64,000 nt of DNA, taken from contig JBBRQU010000001.1 in the NCBI GenBank assembly GCA_038225855.1, positions 1 to 64,000 of the forward strand, given 5' to 3'. Origin of the DNA: CAHJXF01 sp038225855. Its GTDB lineage: Bacteria; Pseudomonadota; Gammaproteobacteria; Burkholderiales; Burkholderiaceae_D. How positions within the stretch are numbered: the stretch's first letter is position 1; every line of letters begins with the position of its first letter. Under the pieces are notes generated by a model. That model was not told where the DNA came from. It was given only the letters and a program-made list of their open reading frames with translations, and did no database searches. A program made the translations under genes and the position numbers. Shown here in pieces: positions 53,368 through 62,846 of this stretch.

Positions 53368-53748
53368 ATGATCTCACCGCATATCAAACGCGAACTTTGT
53401 CGCCTGGTCGCAGGCGCCGCGTTGTCGACCACGATCGTCGGTGCGCAAGGATGTGTCGCGGCGCCGAGCACGACCGGCCCGGAGGCGCGCGTCATCGTTC
53501 GCTTTCGTCCGGGCAGTCCCGATCCTTCCGATGCCGCGTTTCGCGCGCGGCTCGCTTCGAGCGCACAGGTATCGCGTGTCGACCTGCTGCGTGCCATGTC
53601 GGGCGATGCCTACGTGATGAGGGTCGCGTGCGCCGATCCCCACAGCGCGGCGACGTCGAATCCAGCAAACGCATGCGCGTCGGCAATCGCGCGCCTCGGC
53701 GCCAGCGAATGGGTGATGAGCATAGAAAACGATGGCCACGAAAGATAA
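53368..53748 (+). CDS. Free-standing I9-propeptide-like lipoprotein
   Basis: 126 aa from an ATG at 53368; an upstream ATG at 53347 is in frame. A lipoprotein signal ends at TTIVGAQGC. The mature part, ARVIVRFRPGSPDPSDAAFR, then VDLLRAMSGDAYVMRVACAD and IARLGASEWVMSIENDGHER, has the same plan as the propeptide of the subtilase gene that follows (IIVKLRSPY, RPVRAMSDEAQVLAVPRAMR, VVDRLRRDPSVEYAYID). It probably folds as an I9 inhibitor/chaperone domain that controls the protease from the membrane. That role is inferred. Confidence 0.75.
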   Translation: MISPHIKRELCRLVAGAALSTTIVGAQGCVAAPSTTGPEARVIVRFRPGSPDPSDAAFRARLASSAQVSRVDLLRAMSGDAYVMRVACADPHSAATSNPANACASAIARLGASEWVMSIENDGHER

Positions 53749-53796
53749 GCATGACGCGCGCATCATTCGCCTCTTGCCATCCGTGAAGAGACTGCC

Positions 53797-55575
53797 ATGA
53801 TCCGTGCCCCGCGTTTGCGTCTTGCTCTTTTCTCTTGCGCTGTCGGGTTCGTTACTGCGTTGGTCGCGCCGGTGGCGTTCGCGGTCGTTCCCGCGTCGAA
53901 CCTGCAACGCTCGCTTGCTTCCGATGCGACCGATCGCATCATCGTGAAGCTCAGGAGCCCTTATCGCGGCGAGCGGACGGAAGCCATGCGTCCCGAGCGC
54001 GCCAATGCCCTGGCCGCGACCGCCGGCATCGCGTTGAGGCCGGTGCGCGCCATGTCCGACGAAGCCCAGGTGCTTGCGGTGCCGCGTGCGATGCGCGCGG
54101 ACACGCTGCAAGACGTGGTGGATCGCCTGCGACGCGATCCGTCGGTCGAGTATGCGTACATCGATGCGCGCGAGCATCTGATGGCGGTTCCCAACGACCC
54201 GCTGTTTCCTCAGCAGGTCTATCTGCAGTCGCCCGGCGTGACTCCGCTGGCCGCATCGGTCAACGCGCCGGGCGCATGGGACATCACCAAGGGCACGAAT
54301 GTCGCAGTCGTCGCGATCGTCGATGGCGGAGTGCGCTTCGATCATCCCGATCTCGCGGGACGCCTGTTGGCGGGCTATGACCTCGCGAGCCCCGATTGCA
54401 CGCCGGGCACAGGCTCCTGCACGACGGCGAATCAGTTCACGACCGCCAACGATGGCGACGGTCGCGATGCGGATGCGAGCGATCCGGGCGACTGGATCAC
54501 CGCAGCTGAAATCGCGAGCAACTCGATCCTTTCCTCGTGCGAAGTGCAGAACTCCTCCTGGCACGGCACGCACATCGCCGGCATCGTCGGCGCGGCCGGC
54601 AACAACGGCCTGGGCGTTGCGGGCCTCAACTGGAACGCGACCATCCTGACGGTGCGTGTAGCGGGCAAGTGCGGCGGCTATCGAAGCGACGTGATCGACG
54701 GCATTCGCTGGGCGGCGGGCTTTTCGGTTCCCAACGTGCCGAACAACACGCGCCCCGCGAGGATCATCAACGTCAGTCTCGGCAGCCGCGGCGACTGCCG
54801 GAACTCGGCCTACAACCAGGCCATCGTCGACGTGCTCGCTACCGGAGCGATCGTCGTCGCGGCGGCAGGCAACGAAGACGCAACGCCGATCCAGCCGGCC
54901 AATTGCAGCGGCGTGATTTCGGTCGGTGCGGTGCGCGGCGACGGAGCGCGCGCGGTCTACAGCAACAGCGGGCCCGACCTCACCATCATGGCGCCCGGCG
55001 GCGACTTCACGCTCGGCGCCAACGATCGTCTCTTGTCGACTCACAACGCGGGCGCCACCACGCCGCAACCCTATTCGTCGAGCGGCTTCTACGTGGGCCA
55101 GGCCGGCACCAGTTTCTCGACGCCGGTCGTGACGGGCATCGTCTCGCTGATGTTGTCGGTCAATCCCAACCTCACATCGGCGCAGGTGATCGACGTTCTC
55201 AAGACGACCGCGCGTCCCTTCATCGCCGTGTCGGGCTTCGCGGTCTGCACGCCCGGCGGCAGCAACAATCCGAACAACACCGCGCCCTGCAATTGCACCA
55301 CTGCCGCATGCGGCGCGGGCTATGTCGACGCCAATGCGGCGGTCACGCGCGCGTTCGTGCTCGCAGGCGGCGTGCCGCCGTCACCGCCGCCCGCCCCACC
55401 CCCGTCGAGCGGAGGCGGCGGGGGCGGCGGTGGTGCGATCGATCCCACCGCGATTCTGGTGCTGTTGGCGATCGCGTTCGCGACGCGTCGCTTACGCGCG
55501 CCGTCACGCCTGCGTCCGCACGATGCGCGCGCTCGCGAAGCCGCAAGCCGCCGCGTACAACGCGCCAGCCGCTGA
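53797..55575 (+). CDS. Subtilisin-family (S8) protease with GlyGly-CTERM tail
   Basis: 592 aa. A signal peptide (about 1-29) and an I9 propeptide (about 45-130) precede the catalytic domain. The triad is in VAIVDGGVRFDHPDL (Asp), SSWHGTHIAGIVGAAG (His) and GQAGTSFSTPVVTGI (Ser), with the oxyanion Asn in VAAAGNEDATP. The C-terminus is a Pro/Ser linker, a run of Gly, a hydrophobic stretch IDPTAILVLLAIAF and basic residues, which is a GlyGly-CTERM sorting signal. The matching rhombosortase is encoded convergently with a 72-nt overlap of coding ends. Confidence 0.94.
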   Translation: MIRAPRLRLALFSCAVGFVTALVAPVAFAVVPASNLQRSLASDATDRIIVKLRSPYRGERTEAMRPERANALAATAGIALRPVRAMSDEAQVLAVPRAMRADTLQDVVDRLRRDPSVEYAYIDAREHLMAVPNDPLFPQQVYLQSPGVTPLAASVNAPGAWDITKGTNVAVVAIVDGGVRFDHPDLAGRLLAGYDLASPDCTPGTGSCTTANQFTTANDGDGRDADASDPGDWITAAEIASNSILSSCEVQNSSWHGTHIAGIVGAAGNNGLGVAGLNWNATILTVRVAGKCGGYRSDVIDGIRWAAGFSVPNVPNNTRPARIINVSLGSRGDCRNSAYNQAIVDVLATGAIVVAAAGNEDATPIQPANCSGVISVGAVRGDGARAVYSNSGPDLTIMAPGGDFTLGANDRLLSTHNAGATTPQPYSSSGFYVGQAGTSFSTPVVTGIVSLMLSVNPNLTSAQVIDVLKTTARPFIAVSGFAVCTPGGSNNPNNTAPCNCTTAACGAGYVDANAAVTRAFVLAGGVPPSPPPAPPPSSGGGGGGGGAIDPTAILVLLAIAFATRRLRAPSRLRPHDARAREAASRRVQRASR

Positions 55576-56232
55576 GCCCCAACGATGCGCCGCCGTCACG
55601 ACATCCAGGTTCGTCCCATGCAACCAGAACGCGTCTCCTCTACTCTCGAGCACGAGCTTGACGACAAGGCCGATCAGCAAGGCCGCACCCCATGCGCGAT
55701 GCAAGCGCAGACGCGATGCGTCATCGGCCGTGCTATCGGTCGCGTCATCGGCCGCGTCGTCGTCCGCGTCGTCGTCATGCGTCGCCGGCCCCACCAGAAG
55801 CCAACGCGTAGCGCCAGCGGCGAACAGCGCGTGCACCGCGCCCGACAGTCCCACATAGCGCGCGACTTCGGGATGAAAAAACCACAAGCCGAAGTCGACG
55901 AACGCCGCACCGATCAGCAAGGCAAGCGCCTGCCGCCTCCATTCGAATTCACGCGCGAAGATCCATGCGACCAACAACAGACCCGCGACGTCGAGCACGA
56001 CATGCGCGGCATTCACGTGCATCAGGTGTGCGGTGACGAGGCGCCAAAGCTGGCCGCTTGCTATCGCGGTGCGCCGATAGTCGAACGCATCGTGCCAACG
56101 ATCGTTGGCCGCAGCCATCAAGTAGAGCCCGGCGCAGCCGATTCCCAGAAGAACGGGCAGCGCCAGCCATTCGAACTTCGCGCGGCCAGCGCCGCGCTCA
56201 CGCATCGCCCGCAGTAAATCTGGAGCACTCAT
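55504..56232 (-). CDS. Rhombosortase (rhomboid-family intramembrane protease)
   Basis: 242 aa, ATG at 56232. Six or more membrane helices are visible. The serine protease motif is VARYVGLSGAVHALFAAGA (GxSG), with the catalytic His expected in TAAHRWGSAAGALYAAACGF, and the HLMHVNAAHVVLDVAGLLLV segment is typical of the family. It should cleave the GlyGly-CTERM tail of the adjacent subtilase. An unusual acidic insert, HDDDADDDAADDATDSTADD, lies in a loop. The start overlaps that of the divergent DUF1800 gene by 2 nt, so the true start may be slightly downstream. Confidence 0.9.
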   Translation of the reverse strand: MSAPDLLRAMRERGAGRAKFEWLALPVLLGIGCAGLYLMAAANDRWHDAFDYRRTAIASGQLWRLVTAHLMHVNAAHVVLDVAGLLLVAWIFAREFEWRRQALALLIGAAFVDFGLWFFHPEVARYVGLSGAVHALFAAGATRWLLVGPATHDDDADDDAADDATDSTADDASRLRLHRAWGAALLIGLVVKLVLESRGDAFWLHGTNLDVVTAAHRWGSAAGALYAAACGFASARIVRTQA

Positions 56233-57988
56233 GATGGATATCGTACGCAACTCGTCAAAGCGCGCTGGCGCGCGTCGCGCCCTCGAGCGGGGCTTGAAGT
56301 CCGCCGCCATCGTCGCCGCGATCGCCTGGACCGTCGGTCTGACGCTTGCGCTCGGCGCATGCGGAGGCGGGGGCGGTGGAGGCGACTCGAGCGCTCCGCC
56401 GCCCGCTCCACCACCACCGCCGCCCGAACAGCTCGCGAGCGTCGCCGACGCGACGCGCCTGCTCGATCAGGCGTCGTTCGGTCCGACCGATGCGGCAGTC
56501 GCCGACGTGCGCAGCAAGAACATCGCCGGCTGGGTCGATGGGCAACTCGCCGCGCCCGCGACAGGCTATGCGCCGATCTCCTTCATCGATCCGAACAGCA
56601 ACGTCGGTTGTCCGGCCGGCTCGCCTTCGACGTGCTTTCGCGACAATTACACGTCGTTCGCGCTGCAATTGCAGTTCTATGTGAACGCGGTCAACGGCGC
56701 CGATCAATTGCGCCAGCGCGTTGCGCTCGCGTACTCGCAAATCTTCGTGATCTCCGGCATCGACATCAAGGAAACCTACGGCATGCGTGCCTACCAGCAG
56801 ATGCTGCTGGACAACGCGTTCTCGAATTTTCGCGTGCTGCTCGAACGCGTCACGCTCAGCCCCGCGATGGGCGACTACCTCGACATGGTCAACAACGACA
56901 AGTCCAATGCCGCTCGCGGCACCACGCCCAACGAGAACTACGGACGCGAGATCCTGCAGTTGTTCTCGATCGGTCTGGTCAAGCTCAATGCCGATGGCAG
57001 CGAGAAGCTCGACGCGGCCGGCGTGCCGATCCCGACCTACTCGCAGGACACCGTCGAAGGCTTCTCGTATGCGCTCACCGGCTGGACCTACGCGCCGCGC
57101 CCGGGGGCCACCTCGAAGTGGGTCAACACCAAGTACTACCTCGGTGACATGGTGCCCTTCCCCGATCATCACGAGACCGGATCCAAGCCGCTGCTCGAGG
57201 GCGTGACGCTGCCTGCCGGACAGTCGCCGCAGCAGGATCTCGCCGGTGCGCTCGACAACATCGCCGCCAATCCCAACGTGGGACCTTTCCTCGGACGCCG
57301 AATGATCCAGGCCCTCGTGACGAGCAATCCGAGTCCGCAGTACATCGCGCGCATCGCGACGGTGTTCGACAACAACGGCCAGGGCGTGCGCGGCGACATG
57401 AAGGCGGTGATCCGCGCGATCCTGCTCGACGTCGAAGCGCGTGGCGACGCGAAGACCGACATCGCCTACGGACGCCTGCGCGAACCGGCGCAGTTCGTCG
57501 CCAGCGTCGGACGCGCGTTCGGCATGAAGACCGATGGCGTCTATCTGAATGCGCAGGCGATTGCGATGGGCCAGAGCTTGTTCCAGCCCGGATCGGTATT
57601 CAATTTCTATCCGCCCGACTTTCCGCTGCCCGGCTCGAGCACGCTGGTCGGGCCGCAGTTCGGGCTCGCCGATGCGCCCACCACCGACGCGCGCGTCAAC
57701 TATCTCTATGCGCTGCTCTACAGCGCCAACGGGATCGCGGCAGATGCGAGCGTGGCGAACGCGACAGGCACCAGGGTCGATCTGACTAATCTGCAGGCGC
57801 TGGCCGGCGACGCGAATTCGCTGATCATCAAGCTCGATGCGTTGCTCGATCACACCACCATGACCGCGACCGAGAAGAGCGCGGTCGCCGGTGCGGTCAA
57901 TGCGGTCAGCAGCACCGATGCCGCCGGCCGGGCACGCGCTGCGGCTTACCTCTTCACCGCTGCCGCGCGTTATCAAATCGCGCGCTAG
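56231..57988 (+). CDS. DUF1800-family lipoprotein, copy 1
   Basis: 585 aa, ATG at 56231 with TGGAG upstream. A long basic N-region leads to a lipobox (LTLALGACGGGGGGG). The DUF1800 pattern follows: DATRLLDQASFGPTDAAVAD, ALAYSQIFVISGIDIKETYG, NENYGREILQLFSIGLVKLN and VEGFSYALTGWTYAPRPG. DUF1800 and DUF1501 genes occur as pairs in many bacteria; the function is not established. It is followed 9 nt later by the DUF1501 gene, so they form an operon. A second, very similar pair follows. Confidence 0.92.
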   Translation: MMDIVRNSSKRAGARRALERGLKSAAIVAAIAWTVGLTLALGACGGGGGGGDSSAPPPAPPPPPPEQLASVADATRLLDQASFGPTDAAVADVRSKNIAGWVDGQLAAPATGYAPISFIDPNSNVGCPAGSPSTCFRDNYTSFALQLQFYVNAVNGADQLRQRVALAYSQIFVISGIDIKETYGMRAYQQMLLDNAFSNFRVLLERVTLSPAMGDYLDMVNNDKSNAARGTTPNENYGREILQLFSIGLVKLNADGSEKLDAAGVPIPTYSQDTVEGFSYALTGWTYAPRPGATSKWVNTKYYLGDMVPFPDHHETGSKPLLEGVTLPAGQSPQQDLAGALDNIAANPNVGPFLGRRMIQALVTSNPSPQYIARIATVFDNNGQGVRGDMKAVIRAILLDVEARGDAKTDIAYGRLREPAQFVASVGRAFGMKTDGVYLNAQAIAMGQSLFQPGSVFNFYPPDFPLPGSSTLVGPQFGLADAPTTDARVNYLYALLYSANGIAADASVANATGTRVDLTNLQALAGDANSLIIKLDALLDHTTMTATEKSAVAGAVNAVSSTDAAGRARAAAYLFTAAARYQIAR

Positions 57989-57997
57989 GAGAAAAAA

Positions 57998-59377
57998 ATG
58001 AACTCGAACCCATTCTCATCCGACCGTCGTCGTGTTCTCGGCGCACTCGGCGCGCTCGGCTTCTCATCGCTCGCACCGCGCCTCGCGATCAGCGACGCGA
58101 TGGCGCAAGCCGCGCCCGGCTATCGCGCGCTGGTGTGCGTGTTTCTCTACGGCGGCAACGACTCGAACAACATGGTCGTGCCGCTCACCCAGGCCGAATA
58201 CAACGCCTATGCGGCGGTCCGCGGTTCGCAGGCGGCAGGCGGCCTCGCACTCACGCAGGCCAGTCTCTTGCCGATCGCCGAGAGGGACCGCTCGGTGCGC
58301 TTCGGCCTGCATCCGCAATTGACCGGACTCCAATCGCTCTGGAGCAGCGGCAAGGCAGCGCTGCTCTACAACGTGGGTACGTTGATCAAGCCCGCGAACA
58401 AGGGCAACTACCTCGCGATCGGTGCTGCGCCGACCAATCTGTTCTCGCATCAGGATCAGCAGCGCGAGTTTCAGGGCACGCGTCTGTCAGGAGCGCAGAC
58501 GCCGTCGGGCTGGGGCGGTCGCATGGCCGACAAGCTGGGCAACGTCGGCGGCTCGGTGCCGGTTGCGATCACGATTGCGGGCAACAACACCTTCGTCACC
58601 GGTGACACCACGCGGGCAGTCGCGTTGCCGCAGACCGGGTCGCTGACGATCAACGGCTTCGACGCCTCGGCCGCTTCGCAGGCGCGGCTGGCAGCGCTGC
58701 GTCAGTTGATGACGACCGGCAGCGACGCGGTGATGGTCTCGACGCTCGGCGACCTGCAGAACAGCAGCTACAACCTGACGCAGACGCTCGCGCCGGTGTT
58801 GAACGGCGCGAGCTCGACGACCGCGCAGTTCGCGGGGCTCACGTCGAGCCTCGCGAATCAGTTCAAGCAGGTCGCGAAAATGATCGAGCACCGCGCCGAG
58901 CTCGGCGGCCCGTCGCGTCAAATCTTTTTCGTGTCGATCGGCGGATTCGACACCCACAGCAACGAGATCGCGGTCCAGGACAGGCTGCTCGCAGACCTGT
59001 CCGCTTCGACCACCGCGTTCTACAACGCGACGGTTCAACTGGGCGTCGCGAGCAACGTGACGACCTTCACGTCATCGGACTTCACACGGACCTTCAAGCC
59101 CGCGACCAGCGGCGGGTCCGACCACGCCTGGGGCGGTCATCACTTCATCATCGGCGGCGCGGTCAACGGCCAGGCCGGCTATGGAAGCTTTCCGACGCTG
59201 GCGCTGAACGGCCCCGACGACGTGAGCAACGAAGGCCGCTGGCTGCCGACGACTTCGGTCGATCAATTCGGCGCGACGCTCGCGAAGTGGATGGGCGTGT
59301 CGGCGGTCGACATGAACAGCGTCTTCCCCAACCTCGCGAACTTTGGAGTCAAGGACCTGGGCTTCCTGAGCGCATAG
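57998..59377 (+). CDS. DUF1501-family Tat-exported protein, copy 1
   Basis: 459 aa with AGGAG before the ATG. The N-terminus has a twin-arginine motif and helix (SSDRRRVLGALGALGFSSLA). The mature protein is of the DUF1501 sulfatase-like fold group: LVCVFLYGGNDSNNMVVPLT, IFFVSIGGFDTHSNEIAVQD and SDHAWGGHHFIIGGAVNGQ, with His/Asp residues suitable for metal binding. It pairs with the DUF1800 protein encoded upstream. Confidence 0.92.
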   Translation: MNSNPFSSDRRRVLGALGALGFSSLAPRLAISDAMAQAAPGYRALVCVFLYGGNDSNNMVVPLTQAEYNAYAAVRGSQAAGGLALTQASLLPIAERDRSVRFGLHPQLTGLQSLWSSGKAALLYNVGTLIKPANKGNYLAIGAAPTNLFSHQDQQREFQGTRLSGAQTPSGWGGRMADKLGNVGGSVPVAITIAGNNTFVTGDTTRAVALPQTGSLTINGFDASAASQARLAALRQLMTTGSDAVMVSTLGDLQNSSYNLTQTLAPVLNGASSTTAQFAGLTSSLANQFKQVAKMIEHRAELGGPSRQIFFVSIGGFDTHSNEIAVQDRLLADLSASTTAFYNATVQLGVASNVTTFTSSDFTRTFKPATSGGSDHAWGGHHFIIGGAVNGQAGYGSFPTLALNGPDDVSNEGRWLPTTSVDQFGATLAKWMGVSAVDMNSVFPNLANFGVKDLGFLSA

Positions 59378-59500
59378 CGGGGCCGTTCAGCCTGTCTCAA
59401 GGTTGTGGATTTCTCACCACGCGGATACACAAAATTCGTTGACGCCCATCGGGTGCTGCATTGATATTCGTGCGGTTGCCGCCACCAAGGAGAGCGTTTC

Positions 59501-61279
59501 ATGTCGACCACTCGCATCCAGCGAATCGATGCCCGCGCATTCGTGCGCGCATTTGACCGCGCATTCGTCCCCACCCAATGCAAGCTGCTGGCCGCGGCCT
59601 CATTGCTGGCCTTGCTTGCAGCATGTGGCGGAGGCGGCGGATCGAGCGCCGACTCGAAGGAGTCTTCGCAAGGCGTGTCCGGTCCGGCCGGCGCTCAGGC
59701 GCCGGCTATCGGTCAGGCCTCGACCTCGGCAGCCGACGCGACACGGCTTCTCGATCAAGCGAGCTTCGGCCCGACTCCGTCGGCGATCGCCGACGTGGCA
59801 GGCCAGGGCGCCGCGACGTGGGTCGACGCGCAACTCGCGGCACCTGCCACCGGGTATGCGCCGCTCGCGTTCATCGACCCCAACAGCAGCGTCGGCTGTC
59901 CGGCCGGTTCGCCCCCCACCTGCTTTCGCGACAACTACACCTCGTTCCCGCTGCAGTTGCAGTTCTTCCGCAACGCCGTCTATGGCGTCGACCAGTTGCG
60001 CCAGCGCGTCGCATTTGCCTATTCGCAGATCGTCGTGATCTCGGGCATCGACATCAAGGAAACCTACGGAATGCGCGAGTACCAGCAAATGCTGCTCGAC
60101 AACGCGTTCTCGAACTACCGCACGGTGCTCGAACGCGTGACGCTCAGTCCCGCCATGGGCGATTACCTCGACATGGTCAACAACGACAAGCCCAATGTCG
60201 CCAGGGGGACCGAGCCGAACGAGAATTACGCGCGCGAGCTGATGCAGCTCTTTTCGATCGGCCTCGTCCAGCTCAATGCCGACGGCACCGTCGTCAAGGA
60301 TGCCAAGGACATGCCCGTTCCGACCTACGACCAGGATGTGGTCGAGGGCTTCGCACATGCATTCACCGGATGGACCTACGCACCGCGATCCGGCGTGGCG
60401 TCGCGGTGGACCAATGCGCGCAATTATCTCGGCGACATGGTGTACTTCGACACGCATCACGATACGGGCGCGAAGCTGCTGTTGAACGGCACGACCCTTC
60501 CCGCGGGACAGACCGCCCGCAAGGACCTGACCGATGCGCTCGACAACATCTTCAATCATCCCAACGTGGGACCGTTCATCGGCCGCCAGTTGATCCAGTT
60601 CCTCGTCACGAGCAATCCCACCCCGCAATACGTCGCACGCATCACGGCGGTCTTCAACGACAACGGACAAGGCGTGCGCGGCGACATGAAGGCCGTGGTT
60701 CGCGCGATCCTGCTCGATTCCGAAGCGCGCGGCGATACGAAAACCGATCTCGCGTACGGCAAGCTGCGCGACCCGGCGGTCTATGCGGCGAGTGTCGCGC
60801 GGGCATTCGGCGCGAAGACCGATGGCGTGTACCTGAACGCGCAGGCGAGCGCGATGGGCCAGCCGGTCTTCACGCCGGGGTCGGTGTTCAGCTTCTTTCC
60901 TCCCGACTACAAGTTGCCCGGCTCCGCGGTTCTCGATGCTCCGCAATTCGGCGTGCAAAACACCACCACCACGGTCGCGCGCCTGAACTTCCTCAATGCG
61001 CTCGTGTATTCGAACAATGGCATCGCGGCGGACCCGAGCGTGCCGGGTTCGATCGGAACGAAGATCGACTTGACCCCCTACTTCCCGGGATTTGGCGCAC
61101 CGCCGGCCTATATGGTCGATCAACTCGATGCGCTGATGACGCATCGCACCCTCACCTCGACGGAGAAGAACGCGATCGTTACGGCGATCAACGCGGTGCC
61201 ATCGAACGATTCGCTGGGGCGCGCGCGAGCGGGCGCGTATCTCATCGCCACATCGCCTCGCTATCAGATCACGCGCTGA
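59501..61279 (+). CDS. DUF1800-family lipoprotein, copy 2
   Basis: 592 aa with AAGGAGAG before the ATG. The lipobox is LLALLAACGGGGGSS. The body matches copy 1 closely, for example DATRLLDQASFGPTPSAIAD and VVISGIDIKETYGMREYQQM, whereas the N-terminal 40 residues differ. It and the following DUF1501 gene repeat the order of the preceding pair, a tandem duplication of the operon. The 123-nt gap before it probably holds its own promoter. Confidence 0.92.
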   Translation: MSTTRIQRIDARAFVRAFDRAFVPTQCKLLAAASLLALLAACGGGGGSSADSKESSQGVSGPAGAQAPAIGQASTSAADATRLLDQASFGPTPSAIADVAGQGAATWVDAQLAAPATGYAPLAFIDPNSSVGCPAGSPPTCFRDNYTSFPLQLQFFRNAVYGVDQLRQRVAFAYSQIVVISGIDIKETYGMREYQQMLLDNAFSNYRTVLERVTLSPAMGDYLDMVNNDKPNVARGTEPNENYARELMQLFSIGLVQLNADGTVVKDAKDMPVPTYDQDVVEGFAHAFTGWTYAPRSGVASRWTNARNYLGDMVYFDTHHDTGAKLLLNGTTLPAGQTARKDLTDALDNIFNHPNVGPFIGRQLIQFLVTSNPTPQYVARITAVFNDNGQGVRGDMKAVVRAILLDSEARGDTKTDLAYGKLRDPAVYAASVARAFGAKTDGVYLNAQASAMGQPVFTPGSVFSFFPPDYKLPGSAVLDAPQFGVQNTTTTVARLNFLNALVYSNNGIAADPSVPGSIGTKIDLTPYFPGFGAPPAYMVDQLDALMTHRTLTSTEKNAIVTAINAVPSNDSLGRARAGAYLIATSPRYQITR

Positions 61280-61292
61280 GCCGGAGAACACC

Positions 61293-62699
61293 ATGACCAT
61301 CGATCAACTTCAGACGCTCGAACAACCGGGCCGTCGCAAGGCGCTGGGCGCCCTCTCCGCCCTCGGCGTGTCGGCGCTCGGCTTCTCGTCACTCGTGCCG
61401 CGCCTCGCGATGAGCAATGCGGTGGCGGCCAACGTCGGCGGCGAGTACCGCGCGCTGGTCTGCGTGTTCCTCTTCGGCGGCAACGATTCGAACAACATGA
61501 TCGTGCCGTTCACCACGGCGGCGTACAACAACTATGCGACGGTCCGTGGCGCGCAAAGCGCGGGCGGTCTGGCGTTGCCGCAAGCCAGCCTGTTGCCGAT
61601 CGCCGACCGGCAGGCGCAGGCCAACTACGCACTGCATCCGCAGATGGCCGGCCTTCAGGATCTGTGGAACCAGGGCAAGATGGCGACGCTGTTCAACGTC
61701 GGCAGCCTGATCAAACCCGCCAACAAGTCCAACTATCAAACCACCGGCGCGGCGCCGCCCAATCTGTTCTCGCACGAGGACCAGCAACGCCAGTTCCAGG
61801 GCATGCGTCTGAACAGCCTTACAGCACCTTCCGGTTGGGGCGGACGCATCGCCGATCGGATGGGAAACGCCGGCGGCGCAACGCCGGTAGCGCTCTCGAT
61901 CGCGGGGAACAATCTGTTTCTCACCGGCGACGCCACCAGCCTGGTCGCGCTCCCGCAGACCGGCTCGATTGCGATCAACGGCTTCTCGAGTTCGAACACC
62001 GATCAGGCGCGGCTGGCCGCGGTCAAGCAATTGCTGGGTACGGGCAGCGACGCGGTGATGGTATCGACGCTCGGAGGGCTGGAGAACAGGACCATCGCGC
62101 TGACGCAGACGCTCAATCCGATTCTGTCGGGACCCTCTGCGGCGATCAGCGCATTCGGGGCGCAGAACACCAGCATCGCGAATCAATTGAAGCAGATCAC
62201 CAAGCTGATCGAGCATCGCGCCGAACTCGGCGGTCCGACGCGGCAGATCTTTTTCGTCTCACATGGCGGCTTCGACACGCACAGCAATCAGATCGCGACG
62301 CAGAGTCGTCTGCTCGGCGAACTATCGGCGGCGCTCACGTCGTTCTACAACGCGACTGCTTTGCTGGGCGTCACCAACAACGTCACGACGTTCACCCTGT
62401 CGGACTTCACGCGCACGTTCAAGCCGGCCAACGGCGGCTCGGATCACGCCTGGGGCGGTCATCATCTGATCGTCGGCGGCGCGGTCAATGGCCAGAGCAC
62501 CTACGGCACGTTCCCGAGGCAGACGCTGGGCGGCCCCGACGACGTGAGCACCGAAGGGCGTTGGTTGCCGACGACGGCGATCGATCAATACGGCGCGACA
62601 CTCGCGAAGTGGATGGGGCTCACGCCCGCGGAACTCAACGGCGTGTTTCCCAACCTCGCGAATTTCGGGGTCAAGGACCTGGGGTTTCTCGCCGCATGA
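61293..62699 (+). CDS. DUF1501-family Tat-exported protein, copy 2
   Basis: 468 aa, 13 nt after the second DUF1800 gene. A Tat-like start (PGRRKALGALSALGVSALGF) is followed by LVCVFLFGGNDSNNMIVPFT and FFVSHGGFDTHSNQIATQSR. Against copy 1 the key motif changes from SIGGFDTHSN to SHGGFDTHSN; the remaining differences are scattered. No terminator is evident beyond the stop, only a GC-rich intergenic repeat. Confidence 0.92.
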   Translation: MTIDQLQTLEQPGRRKALGALSALGVSALGFSSLVPRLAMSNAVAANVGGEYRALVCVFLFGGNDSNNMIVPFTTAAYNNYATVRGAQSAGGLALPQASLLPIADRQAQANYALHPQMAGLQDLWNQGKMATLFNVGSLIKPANKSNYQTTGAAPPNLFSHEDQQRQFQGMRLNSLTAPSGWGGRIADRMGNAGGATPVALSIAGNNLFLTGDATSLVALPQTGSIAINGFSSSNTDQARLAAVKQLLGTGSDAVMVSTLGGLENRTIALTQTLNPILSGPSAAISAFGAQNTSIANQLKQITKLIEHRAELGGPTRQIFFVSHGGFDTHSNQIATQSRLLGELSAALTSFYNATALLGVTNNVTTFTLSDFTRTFKPANGGSDHAWGGHHLIVGGAVNGQSTYGTFPRQTLGGPDDVSTEGRWLPTTAIDQYGATLAKWMGLTPAELNGVFPNLANFGVKDLGFLAA

Positions 62700-62708
62700 T
62701 GTCGTGAA

Positions 62709-62820
62709 GTCGTCTTCCCGGCGGAGCCTGCCCCGGCAAAGGCCGGGGGCCGGGACCCAAGTTCCGATGCACGCGTGACGGGGAAATTCACTTTGGACCC
62801 CGGCCTTCGCCGGGGCGACG
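62709..62820. repeat. GC-rich intergenic inverted repeat, copy 2
   Basis: Two hairpin arms (around CCCCGGCAAAGGCCGGGG and CCCCGGCCTTCGCCGGGG) separated by about 40 nt fill the gap between the convergent DUF1501 and ABC ATPase genes. It resembles the shorter element at 21145-21220 and may also act as a terminator for both genes. Confidence 0.8.
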
Positions 62821-62846
62821 GCGCGCGGGCCCGCAACAGGCGTCGC

